NCBI GenBank assembly: GCA_016785225.1
Contig: JAFBJZ010000601.1
Coordinates: 1,426,001-1,490,000 of the forward strand
Origin: Psettodes erumei
Taxonomy: Eukaryota; Chordata; Actinopteri; Pleuronectiformes; Psettodidae
DNA: 64,000 bases
Direction: 5' to 3'
Notes under the pieces: generated by a model
Told to the model about the DNA's origin: nothing
Databases searched by the model: none
Seen by the model: only the letters and a program-made list of their open reading frames with translations
Position numbers and translations under genes: made by a program
Shown here: positions 14,255 to 27,200 of the stretch, one piece after another
Position numbering within the stretch: the first letter of the stretch is position 1
Layout of the letters: each line of letters begins with the position of its first letter

Positions 14255-14377
14255 CTCGGTCCCTGATGGGGTGGCCCCTGGTGAATCCACCTTGCGTTTT
14301 TTGCGTGGTCCAATGGCAGCTAGTGCTGTAAGGTTGGCATCTCGCTGCCTCATCTGCGCCAGCTCCTGCTGTTGCAT
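14255..14377 (-). CDS. taf4: taf4 exon, MQQQELAQMRQRDANL and basic KKRKV segment
   Basis: Exon of 123 nt (41 codons), phase 0 at both ends. The acceptor is cttgtgtctttactag and the donor ACCGAG then gtaaga. The peptide MQQQELAQMRQRDANLTALA, then AIGPRKKRKVDSPG, is identical to human TAF4 up to KKRKVD, then diverges into GATPSGTE. PRKKRKV resembles a classical monopartite nuclear localisation signal, which is inference. The stretch belongs to the conserved C-terminal domain. Mammalian TAF4 continues with a Gly/Ser linker and a terminal RITRVNLRDLIF segment. I could not find that in the 14 kb to the left, so the last exon is presumably beyond position 1. Confidence 0.97.
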
Positions 14378-15206
14378 CTAGTAAAGACACAAGAAAACAA
14401 AGGTTACAAATAACCCCCTACATGTGGTGTTGCGTTGCTTCAGGATCACATACATCTTGTCAGAAAATTCACCATGTGTAAGTTACGGATACGCAACAAT
14501 GACAACAATGACAACCAAACAAATATGGCCTATATGTGTTGGCTTTTTAGGATTTAAACATACAGTCCTACCAAAAATATCTCTGACAAAGAACCGCCTT
14601 TGGTAAACTTTTCTACTTGGCAGTGTGATGGTCTCAAACTTCAAAACATCTCTCTCTCTCTCACTCTCACTCTCGCTCAATAGCTTAACCAAATAAACAC
14701 GGCACACCACACGAGTGAACCAAGAAACACAAGATTGGAATTTCAGCTCATACCGTTTCAATGTTAGGAGCAGTTGCACTCAAACTGGTCACATTTTAAA
14801 GCACTGTACGACCTGGTGAGCATCAGTGAACAATGAGACAAGAATGGGATCAAATGTAAAAAATTAGAGAAAGATGTCCCTCTTTGTCTTCATGTCTGTC
14901 CATTCATGTTTTGTATAATCTCTCCTGAGCCAAACAAAATGGAAGCCTGTTCTCGACCATTAACAGAGCGCCTATCAAAGATGATGTGTGTGTGTGAGTA
15001 GTCACATGTTCCCGCTGTGATTTTTGCAGCTTTTGATGTATATGGGGGAGGCTATGGGGGGGCACTGCCCAAGGTAATGTCATGTCTGGCTGCAGGCTGA
15101 GGGGGAGCCCAGCGTAGCTTGGAGCTGCCCTTTCTATTGGGTGGATGTGTGAGGGCCTGGGGCCATGGCACAGAGGGTGTCAACACTCCCTCCAACATGC
15201 AACCAC

Positions 15207-15243
<37 letters not shown>

Positions 15244-18200
15244 CTATCAATCTTGGCCACAGCACAGGGAATGCCTACCCACCAGCTTGCCTACGTGCCT
15301 GCCCGCTGGGGGAGAGAGGCCTGGGCTGAAGCGAACAGGGACAATCAATGTGCGCTTTCATGTCTTTCATGTTCTTTTATGTTATCGCTCAGCATGTGTT
15401 GGCTGGGCACTGGTGTTTGTGTGCGGCATGTATGTTGTCTGATCAGGGAAAATTTCATGTTACTTTCAGATGGTGCTCTGTAAAAGGTTGCTTTGGTGTA
15501 CAAAGTCAGATCTCAAATGTGCATGCAGTTGGCTCTGATTTTCTCCAAAAACCCCGCTGGCAAGGCATGCCCTTTAGGGTGTTGCCACTTCACATTTAGC
15601 ACGGCGGAACTGTTGAACGATTCAAACATGCTGACAACACAAAGTAGGGGGAAATAATAGGAGCGCCAACCAGCTGAATATTTAAACTGCATTTACTCAT
15701 CCTTTTTCTCCCCAAAATGGATCGTGGTGAAAATGGAGATACTGTAGTTAAATCAAATAGCAACTCATAGCAAGGATGTGGACGAGTCCATCAAGTGAAC
15801 GCAGGGAGGGTTGAGTTGGGTGTCAGGCTCTTTACACTATGCAAATGCAGACAGAAATCCGGGGATCATGACTGGATGCGGCAAACGGGGTGAAGATGAT
15901 TATTGCCGCTGTCCACATGGCAAATGTAGCATTAATGTTATCATTGCTAACCTTATTAGGCCCTGCCACAAACAACACACAAATCTCTCCAGGCCTAAGA
16001 GAGCAGGAGAGAGCGAGAGATAGTGAGAGAGATGGAAAGAGAGAGAAAGAAAGAGAGGGAGAGAAAGAGATTGAGACAGAGGTCCGCTATCTTACTGATG
16101 GCACCAGGATGCCGGCATCTCTGCCTGGCAGTTGGCACCAGGCATGGGCTCCCGACGCCCACAGCAACTGCCTGCATTTTGAGATTTATGACTGTATGAT
16201 AAATGAAGACTTCATTTTACCATCTGCAACCCTCCAGTCTGCATTTCCTGTCAGTAAAGAGGCCGCCATGACACTGGGAGACTGATTTCTGATTTCAATC
16301 TGGTGCCACTATGCCGAGTCTACCTTCCTTTGATGACTGCCAGCTGATCCAAACCAGAGTCGGGCCAGGCTTTGATAAGATTTTTTGTTTTCCCTTTTTT
16401 CAACTGCCATTTAATTCAAACATTTACATTCAGTACCTGCATCTCAAACCACCCAGGTGTACAAATGGTATGAAGCGGTAGTAGCAGTATGAAGGAATGT
16501 GGATACAATTAAAAACCATTTCAGTCCCAAAATGACTGTTATCAACTGTCCTGAAATGTGCCGGGTTTGTTGAGATTTCATCATGAGTGTTGGTCACCAT
16601 ATACCGTGTATAAACATATTTTTGCCATCAAGCAATTGTGTAATGAATGCAATTGTTCTTTTCTTCTTTCATTTGTGTATTATGGATCGAGTCCCGATTT
16701 TACAGATTGGCACTTGCAATATTAAATGATTTTGCAGGATCTTACAGAAGAAGATTTGGAAATCAAAACTGTGACCTACAAGAATCTCCATCAGTGCCAT
16801 AGGTACAACCATCTCCCAAAACTGCAAAGGTCACTACAGAGATTAATCCCAGACGAGAAGAATAAGCAGCTGGCAGGAGGCATACATTTGCCAGATCCGA
16901 TCAATGGCACCACATAAATATCTACTGTTCCAAAGTCACATAAATACCAGTGCTTCCAGTCCGCCTGTATGCCCTTTTGAAGCAGGGAACTGGGACTTGT
17001 TAAGTCAAATTGTTAGCAAAGGTCAGGACATTTTCAAGATGCCCACAGATTGAATCTACAGCTTTGTTACAAAAAGGTTTTAATCTTGATGCAAACAGCA
17101 CAGTGTTAGGTGATTACGTTATGGCCTATGTGGTGGAGTGGGACGTGCGTGGAAATACAAATGTGGACATTCTTGGGGAAACATTTGTTGTGGTTGCACA
17201 AAGCTCTCCAACAGATGCTGTGCACCCTGCTAAGTGAATATCAGTTAATACTATGAGGACATCATCATGTACTGTGAAAAAGTTTAAAACTCTCACATTA
17301 CTAATGCTTTCATAATGTACTACATTCAAATAAATTATTTTAAACAATATCCATTCCATAATTTATAATCTATTTATATATTAACATTGATTTCGGTAGT
17401 CTGGACGAAATCTGTTGATTTAATTATTATAAAAGCCCATCTCTCTTTATATTGCCTGTATTTTAAAACCAAATCAGTGGTCTGTGAGTGTTTTAGTTTT
17501 CTTAAGTTTTATTGTAATGCACATTATTGCAAACAGAGAGTGTGTGCAAATGAAAATAATCAGATCCATTTGGAAATCTTAGTATTTTTTCTTTTAGTCA
17601 CCTGTTTCCCCACATCTTGAATTATTTACAAGTCTAACTTCATGCTCCGTACGCTAAATAGATCGGTAAAAATGTCAGTCAAGACCTAAATTAGAAATAA
17701 CAGTCCATTTCTCAACATTGAGGAAAGTGCAGCGTGTTCTCTCACGATGCAAAAATGTAAAAAAAAAAAAAAAAAAGAAAAAGAAAGAAAGAAAAAAGGA
17801 GAAAAAAAGCCAAGAACCTTTGAGCGGTCTGATACGCTTGGAGTAAAGAGGAGGATGAGCTGCAGGAGCCATGATGGCCAACCTGCCATTCTCCATCTCT
17901 GCTGTTTTTAACAAAGGGTTTTCTCTCCCTCCTCCCTCCCTCTCTCCCTGCTCCTGGCCTGAGGGGCTGCTCCTGGCCCCCCAGACGCTTACAGACAGAT
18001 GTCCTTGGTAGAGCAGAACACGCTCTGCTTGACGTCACAAGCAGCTACGGGGCTGTGAAGGAAGCTAAAGGGCTCTCTGCCCTGCAAAGACCACAGTATA
18101 AAAGCCAGACCACGGCTTTTGAGTTGGTCTGTCTCTTACCCTCCCCCTAGTCAGCTCTGGTCCAACAAGACACGGCAGGGAGCATCTCAGTACATTGACA

Positions 18201-21200
18201 TAACATATGTCACTTTGGTCAATGCTTTTATTTCCCCAAACAGAGAGAATGCATTTTAAACAAGGGTAGGTGGCTCCAGTGGAAAGCAGAACCCTTCTCA
18301 CGGCTCTAACCACGCCACATGGATGGATTTCCATTAACTTAGAATAGACATTCATGGTTCCCGTAGGATAACTCCTTACAGTCCTGACTTTGATAATCCT
18401 CTGACTTTTCCTGCAGTGCCATTATCAGGTCAAAATTTCATTTTTTCCAAGATTTTGGTTTATGATGAAATACCTGCAAAGCTAATGGCACTCCTATCAG
18501 CTTCAGCTGTGCTTTGAGCTATTTAATCAGCATGCTAACATGTACAGTATTATGTGAGTATGTTAAGATGGGGAACATTATACTTGGTTAGCACCACCAC
18601 TGTGCACATGACAGCATGCCAACGTTAGCGTTAGCTGTGCCTATGTAAAGACTCACAGGGCCTGCAGACTATTGTTTTCATATTAATTATATGGCAGTAT
18701 TTACTAATTAATGACATTTTACTTGACAAAAAAACAAAACACGTGCATGGTTATTATTAGTTATAGGACTTCACAAAAATTGCATTCATTGATCTCAACA
18801 CAATTTCTTAGTCTGTGTATAAATTAAGATCAAATGTAGTGTACGAATGTTTCACAATGGGGCCCAGTGGAATATGTCAGATGAAAGGGACAGTATTTTT
18901 CTTGATCAAAAAAGAATTACAAAAACTTATTTTCCAATTTAAATACCATTTCAGTCACAGGTATCCATAACACTACCTTTGTGTAGGTTTCCTCCTTCTT
19001 AACGTGTGTGTGTTTATGTTTTACGTGTGTGTTTTATGCATGTCTGTTATCCATGGATCTCATTCACCTGACACCCACATGGCCGACATTACGTGAACAT
19101 CTGTGAGCTGCATCTTGAGGCCTTTCTTCATGTGAAGTGCCTGGCAGTTAGTTTGCTGCAGGGAAAAGAGCCATTTGCAGTAACCAATTGGGTTTCACTT
19201 CTCCATCTGCACTCAGACGCCACAAAGAGACGAGTTCAGCATCGACCTGCTAATGTGGGCTTTGTGTTAAGACTGGATCGAGACAAGTATGACTTCATCA
19301 TCAGAACTCAGAAATTACATACGGCAGTGTTCCTAAAAATAAAATATTGAATGTAGAATATCTATCCAAATATATAGATGTGTATGTAATGTGTGCATGA
19401 TGTTAACAACTGTCAAGTCCAATTGCTCTAGTAGGTATAGAGCTGCACAGTAATGAATATTTTGTATACAGGGTCATAAGCACAGACTCTCCACATATCA
19501 CTCAGTATTTTGTTACAAGCTACATGTGCCGGGGCATACTGACAATTTACATAATTTTAAACTATTTGTGTTTGCATTACAGTACCAATCATCATGATTA
19601 ACAGATAATAAATGTATCAATATTTCAAAAAGTGTATTAAAGTGGGAAGCAAGCAAAGAAAATGCTTTCAAATTCTGTTTCATCACCTTTTTCAACACAT
19701 AAATCTCCTCACGTATATCAGTAAATCTGTTTGTGGTCGTATTATTTTACCTATGGAGATGAATTCAAAATAGATGCATGAGCTAATAGCCTTGGCTCAG
19801 AGTGTTCCATTTCCTCTGAAGCTGTCAGAAGTGTTTCCAGTGCCAAGGACCAATTATTCAGAGCCCTCAGCTGTCCCTGGAGCTGAGGTCATTATGTGAG
19901 TGTCACTATCACGACCCTATGGTTCCTCTTCATCTGCAACTTATTTGCAGGAATTAAACCATGTCGAGGGAAACTGTGATAAATAAGGGGATAAAGTGAA
20001 TGCGTCTAAAAGACTCAATGCCTCTCCTATGGAGTAAGTATTATTTATATAAATAATAACATTTGCGCTGCACATTTAGCCAAGGAACAGTGTTTAATGA
20101 AGGAGCCAGAAATCAGTGTTAAGCAGATTCTGACAGCGTCACACCAGAGCGACGGGGGGAGAGTGGTGATCATTAAAAATATTGCTTATCTAAGGGAAAA
20201 TTTCCTGCTTTAAATGTTCTCTCGCTTTGTCTCATTCCATGCTGCCCTGCTTCGTCTAGCAGTCTTCTCTCTCCCTGTCTCACTCGTTTTTTTTAACATT
20301 TAGATTCGCCGCTCGTCACCTTCTATTGATCACGCCTAATTTGCATCCAGGAAAAGATGAGAACTCAGATATTCACACTCCGAGAGAGGACGATCTCAAT
20401 GATTTATTCATTTCCAAATCAAAAAAAGAGGAGTGAAAGGAAGGTAGATGAGAAGGGGAATCTTCATAGGCGGCAGGCAACTAGCAGGCTCTGAGGCTGG
20501 GCTCCTCTTCCCTACACCGCCCCCAGGCACATGGTGTGCAAGTCCTCCTAATTAACAAGGTGAATCATGCTGCTGCTCTCTAATTAGCCAACATGACAAT
20601 CTAATGGAAACATGCAGGCCGAGCTGGCACACTTAGCATCACCTCAAAAAGACCCCCACTACTGTCCTTCCCATATGAATTCTGCAAAAATGACACCTCA
20701 GATTTTAAATGAAAAAGGAGGAAAGATGGGGCACAGTGGTTCAGGGAAGTGTGTTTTTGGGAGAGGTCAGAAGGGAGAAGTTAGCTGGTGAATGTGAGGT
20801 GGGGTTTTTTTTCCCCCTCCGCTATCCTCTGTGTGCGTGGTGTTTGTTGACTAATTGAAACATGTCCTGCCTCCTGCCTCCCTCTCACTTATATCTCAGG
20901 CACAGGAGGCTGGCACCTCGCCACCAGCGTAGCTCAGCATGCCCAATTCCCCTGTCGCTGGAGTCCCAAGGAGTGCTCCAGCGCACAAAGAGAAAAGTGA
21001 ACCTACAGGCTTGTACAGCAAGGAGACGAGTCGCTATCTCCCTCTGAGGCAGAAAAATCTCCTTTTTTTGTTGTTTTCCTTCTCATTACAGCACTTTGTA
21101 ATATTCGAAAACACACAGGAACACCAAAGGTACTTTTAAAGCCTGCTTCTATTTTTTTCTTGTAATATGTCTTGAGGTGAAGAAAAAAAAACTGAAGTTA

Positions 21201-24200
21201 AGACTACCGACAACAAAGCAACAAATAAAAATAGGGTTACAGTGTACTGTTTAGTAGCCTGCACAACTTGAGGACCTACAAAAAAGTGATAATTAAATTA
21301 TTCACATCAACTCCTTGTATGATCTTTCAAAAAACACTGAAATCTAGATCAAATCATATTGAATAAAAGGACATCTGCTAAAGCATAACCTCATTTGTGA
21401 AAAAAACAAACACGGTGAGCAGAGCACAAGCATAATCCTGTACTCACAATCCTGCGAGTTGACCATGAACGCTGCTGCTCTATTCATATAAGGTATTGTG
21501 TATCTGTGAGGCAAGAAGACAAGAATATAACTATGAAGTGGGACACACAAAACAGCAGGAATTCTCTTTGAAAGTCAGCGCAGAGAGGGAGAGAACGTGG
21601 AGGAGGGTAGCAGGCTTTTGCCCTGGGGCCTGCCTATAGGGGGGAGAGCGCCTCTTTGAGCAGAGCTGTTTGTGGAAGGCCAGAGGATGAGAGCCTGTGA
21701 ACTCGCACATATAACTGGCCTAATAAAGAACTAAGGGGCTGCTACATTGTCCTCTGACACACAAGAGCCTGTCCTCTCTGGAGGAGTGTAAGGCACTGGC
21801 TGACGGGGCTTACGGTGTGGGTGGACTCCAGTCTCTCCATGACCTGGTCACTTGTGGAGGATGCCAGGGAAATCAAGAAACATGCATGTGTGCATTAAGG
21901 CCAGGTGGACGCTGGCTGAGCAGAGGGTTGTGATTTAAACATTAATGTGACCGATTCAGAATTACATGTGCGATGAATATTAATATGTCAAATTTGACCA
22001 TGGATGTAAATCTGTCACTTTGTTAACATATAAATATTACTAACATCTACGTTTGTACGGCAAGGAGGGAAATACAGTATAAGTATTAATTGGAGCCATG
22101 AAAGGCTCAAAGTTGATCTTGAGCAGAATTAGTTCGGTAGAGGTTCAAGAGATTTCAAGCAGTGCTGCTGCATCAAAATAGGCACAAAAAAATCTCTCAA
22201 TGCCTGAAGACGAAAAATATTTGAGGAAAATTATTCTAACAAAAACCTCAGAGAATCCCATTGGACAGCTCTCAGTTTCACACACAAGCCTGGAATCACT
22301 CGAAGCGAGAAGTGGAGTGTTGCTGCAAGGGCATGTCAGTGCGGGAGAATGGAAAAGGAGGATTAGCTACTAAAAATTAATGTGGTTTTTGCCCTTTACA
22401 GCTATTACAGCAACTGTTGTTTGTTCATTTAAACGAGAGGGCTTAGATATGACGTTTATAAAGTGATTTCACAACAACTGCAACTAAAAAGAAAACTGGG
22501 TAATTTTAGCAGTTTTGCCCTTCTCAAACATCATAATTACGCTACTGTAACAAGCACTCTGTTTCACTGCAGTCCTACAGTAAGCAAGCATTACAAGCAT
22601 TACAGGTCAATTTCAGCTAAATGTCTACACCGCTGTGTCATGAATTAGTCCCATGTTCCACCATAAATTTAACAGCAAATGGTTTAATTACGTCATGATC
22701 ATGATAACATAATATTATAATATTATAACATCACCAATGCTCAGCATCAGGTGCTAACATTAACATTAAGTTGTCACTGTTGACATGTTGCAATTGGAGG
22801 CAAAATTGTAACGTTAGAAATTAAACAGGCAGCTCCAGAACCCAAGAATCAGTAACGGTATACGAGCGGAATTTAAAAATAACAAGTACACTAGCTGACG
22901 TTAGACTCCATAGAAATAACGTTAACACCTAACGTTACATCCAAATTGCAAAGACAAGCATTCGCTAAATCAAAACAACTCAGCGTTGACAGGATAATTC
23001 AGGTTGACATAATGTCATATAAGACAATTAAGGTTATCATAACACTGCCATTAGAAATAAGGGTTAAAGAGAGGAGAGGAGAGGAGAGGAGCAAGTATTC
23101 CCTCCCATATCATCTGATAGTCTGGCAGTGGTTGGGCTATCAGTGGGAGATAGACTGTGTTAACCATTTTTTAACCTTTATTTATCCAGGAGAGCTTGAC
23201 TAAGCTCCTCTGCTGCTTTCCAGCAACACCCTGTTCCGCTCAGTCACACCGCTGACTCAGGCTGTTAACACAGGGTAAGAGTGTGAATCAAAAGCTGAAA
23301 CTGTGCGTAAGTGTTCAGTTGTACTTGGTCACTTCCTGTGGTGTTACTTTCCCACTCTTCCCACATTACATTGGGGGACTGTGGCCTCAAATATCTCGGC
23401 ATAAACTGGTGTTAATGTCATACTGTTGCATAGAAAAGCTAAAAAAAAAGCCCCCTGTTGACTTAGGACATGGTAGCTGTCCCAAAGGCAGAGAAATACT
23501 CATAGTACTGTCAGACTGTATATTCTGTCAATCATTATTTTTCTTCTTAATCAGTCACTTTAAAATACTTGCTGTATTACTTGGAATTTACTATGCTTAA
23601 CATGACACAAAAGCTACTGAGAAAACCCACCACACCACCCGTCTCTATTAGAAAATATGTGAACTTTATATTCTACATATCAATGTGTATCCAGATGGAT
23701 TATATAATCTTTTTTTTTAAATCAGATAATAGAGGGGGCGGAGGGAGAAAACTACACAACCAGTGCTAGGAAGCAGTGCTCAAGCACTGATATTGCTTTT
23801 GCTTAGATAAAGAGGTGAATAATTCAGCTGGCACTTCAGTCACTGTTGTTCACCTGTAGCTGCACACCTGTAGAACCATTTGAACCATTAGTATTTGTGA
23901 CATCAAACTGACTCACCCAGTTTGCACCATATTGGGACATGGAGTGCATGGTGCTTAAGCAATACTATATGAACTCAAGCTAACTATGCCTTACAGTGGA
24001 AATATTAGCGTGGTTGGCATGACATGGTTTGCTTCTGCAGCTGAGCAGACCGTAACAGGAGCTTTTGGCCAGATTTTGGCCAGCTGTAGTGACCAATTTG
24101 TCTTTCCCTTCCTCGCCTCACCCCTCTTCTCCTGTCCTCCCTCCACTCCTCTTCTCCAGTTCCCTCGTTTCCTGTGTCCACTTGTGCCCGCAGATGCGGC

Positions 24201-27200
24201 TGCGATGATGAATCTGTGCCTGCTGTGTGTCTGTGTGTCTGACATCGTGATGTATCTCCACTGGCCTTAACTCCCTCTCTATCTCTCTCTCAACCCCCTC
24301 CCCCCCTCCCCCAGGTCTCCTTTTCTCTCCCTCTGTCTCTCTCTCTCTCTCTCTCATTCTCTCACTCTCAATGATTTGGCATTGCCTGGCCTCCTGCCTC
24401 AGTGATGGAACAGACAGAACACACAGACCCACCACTAACAACAACAACAAACAGGAACTGAGCTCCACGATTTGCCAATTGATTTTCACTTGGGGCATTT
24501 CTGAAATAGCCCATCTGACCTTTCGGCCAAATGGTAGTGAATGGAGGAAACAGAGGCGCTAGACTGCTCTGCCTCTCTCACGCAAAATCTCTGCCAGCGA
24601 TTATCTGACCAGCGGTTGTGGGTTAGGTTGCTGGTGCAAATAAAGATACACAATTAGAGCCATGGCTACACATAAATATACAGGACTGAAATCCTGCTAA
24701 AAGCCTTGCTGGAAACATCCATGGCCTGCAATATTCATTATACCCCAAAACACTAAACTACTGAATAGAACACTGTGCTGATGATTTTGGTATAATATCG
24801 TAGTTAAGTTTGTCCTGGGGTCAGGTCTAGAGGAAAGATCATGGAGTCATTAAAAACATTTTTAAAAAGATTCTTATCACCTTAGTGCCACAGATCTGCT
24901 CTGTAAACTTCACAGTAATGCGTTTGTTAGATTGTGAGACACTGTGACCAAAGACAACGTAACACGGCGTTATATAAGATCATGGACTGGAAAGGATTTA
25001 GAACTGGAAGTGAAACTGGAAAGGGTGAAACCACTAGGAAGCATAAATGTGTTCAAAAAGCAGCAATTTGCAGATCAGATTCTAATAGTTCTCATGTAGA
25101 AGTGAACATCGTGGCTTGATGCCGGCACCAGAACAGAAGTTTCAAAACTGTGAGGCACGCGTCCCCCCGGGGTCACGGGAGAGGTGAAGGGTGCACGGAG
25201 GGAGGGCACAGACGCTCGTGTGGTGGAAGGAACAGGTGCACGACAGTGTGTGAGTTTCTGCAGCCTGCCTGCTGATTCAGCCCGGTTATCAACAGGGTCA
25301 GCAGCGGCTGTGACACGCGGCTCACGGAGGACATTATGGTCTGACTTAATAGCTCAGCTTGTGTCAAAAAACTGACTCCATATCAGAGTGATAATTCAGT
25401 CATATCTGAACAATGACAAGATATACATGGTTTCAGACTGAGCGTGACTGACATTTTCCGATAATACCATTATCTCTGACATCCTTTAAACTCCGGAAAT
25501 AAACTCCAGACAACTTCTTGAGTGTTGGACTGTACATTCATTGGTACACTGCAACAATGAAGTGCTGATAGGTCATTCGACACAGTTTTACATCATACAG
25601 TGTCCATGATGAAAACCCCTGCACTAGAGGACAGGTTCAGAGGGTGACACAAGGAACTAAGAAGATTGTGGATCCCACTGTTATACGGAGTCAGGGTTCA
25701 AGAGAGACTGTGAGACTCGAGATTTAACTGCAGCCAGTCAAACTCCTATGTGGCCTATGGGGCTACAAGGATTAAGGATCACCTTCAACCGGAGCTTGAC
25801 TCCTGATCATCGGCCTTCCTGCTGGACTTCAGTTTGCAACAATAGTTTCCCAACAACACACTGCACCTGTCTTTTTAATAACGACCCATGCGCCGGCTCA
25901 ATTAACATGCCGACACTTGGTTCGAGTAAAGAACACGCTGTATTTCCATCTCTTGAAAATGGCGAATGTTTGGTGGTGGTTTTTGTGTGTGTTTTGCGCA
26001 TGATCAGGGAGATGAGCTTAAAGAGAGGCCGGCTCCTCTGCCCGTCGCCTGGAAGTGTAGCGTGGGCTCATTATCCTGATGAAATTTGTGCAGATGTGCG
26101 AGCTGCCGACAGACTCTGCAGTGACACAAACAGCCAGCTTTGTCCCCTTGAGCCAGTCAGGTGATGAAAACCGGAGAGGCACGGGGGCTGAGAAACGACG
26201 GCCATTAAGCAAAAAAAGAAAGAGGTGAGGGAGGGTGGAAGAGGGGTGCTGTATGTGTGAGGATTGGAGGGGGGCATTTGAGGTGTTGGTGGTGTGTGTG
26301 TGTGTGTGTGTGTGTGCGGGGATCTTCCTTATCTCAATCTAGCGGGAGAAAGCATTACATAAAGTAACAATTTCCAAACCAGCTTCTTAAAATTCCAGAT
26401 GAAAATGAAACTGTGCATATGTGCGCGCTGCGTTTCCCCTTGCGAGGCGCTAATCTGGCCGTATCCAGATGACGAGCGGACTGCCACTTAACAGGGAGGA
26501 GATCCACTTTGATCACATGGACCCTGGGGCAAACCTATCACGCTGCCTATTACGCTGCTTCATTTGCATATGCGGGGCTTATGGGTAGGCTGAGATCCAG
26601 TGTGAATGTTTTAAACTGCAACACGGCTCGCTGTTGCTCGAAAGACATGTCCAGGAGTGATGCAGAGAAAAGACAGAGCGCTGCCAGTAGCCAGAGGTAA
26701 CAGAAGGCGACTTGTCACTTGAAGGTCATGAGTTCAACGACACAGACTAAGAAAAGCCTAAAAATTAAATACTGTGGCCAAACAATAATACTGGGTTTTC
26801 CCCTAACAAGGCATTTACAGTTACCCTGAAATATAAATGTCATTAAAAGACAGTGGTTGCACTGGGCAGCTGTCAGGTGGAAAACTGAAGAACTGCGTGA
26901 GTATAAACAATGCAACATTAGTGAGAAAAGTGCATACGCACTCAGTAAACTTTACCTGGATGAATAAAAGGCTTTTTTTAAAAAGAGCAAGTGACTCAGA
27001 AGAAACCACGTCTGTTGCTTAAGTTCTGCATCAACAACAACAACAACAGGTGAGCGGTGCTTTTTTTATCCTCCTGCCTAAGCAGAGGACTGTGTGGAAG
27101 CTCCACGCAGTCCTCTTGATCCTTGTTAGCGAGCCAAGGACTAAAGGCACCCCGTGAAATTATTCAGGAGTAAACAAAAAAAAAATGAACGCAAACTTCC

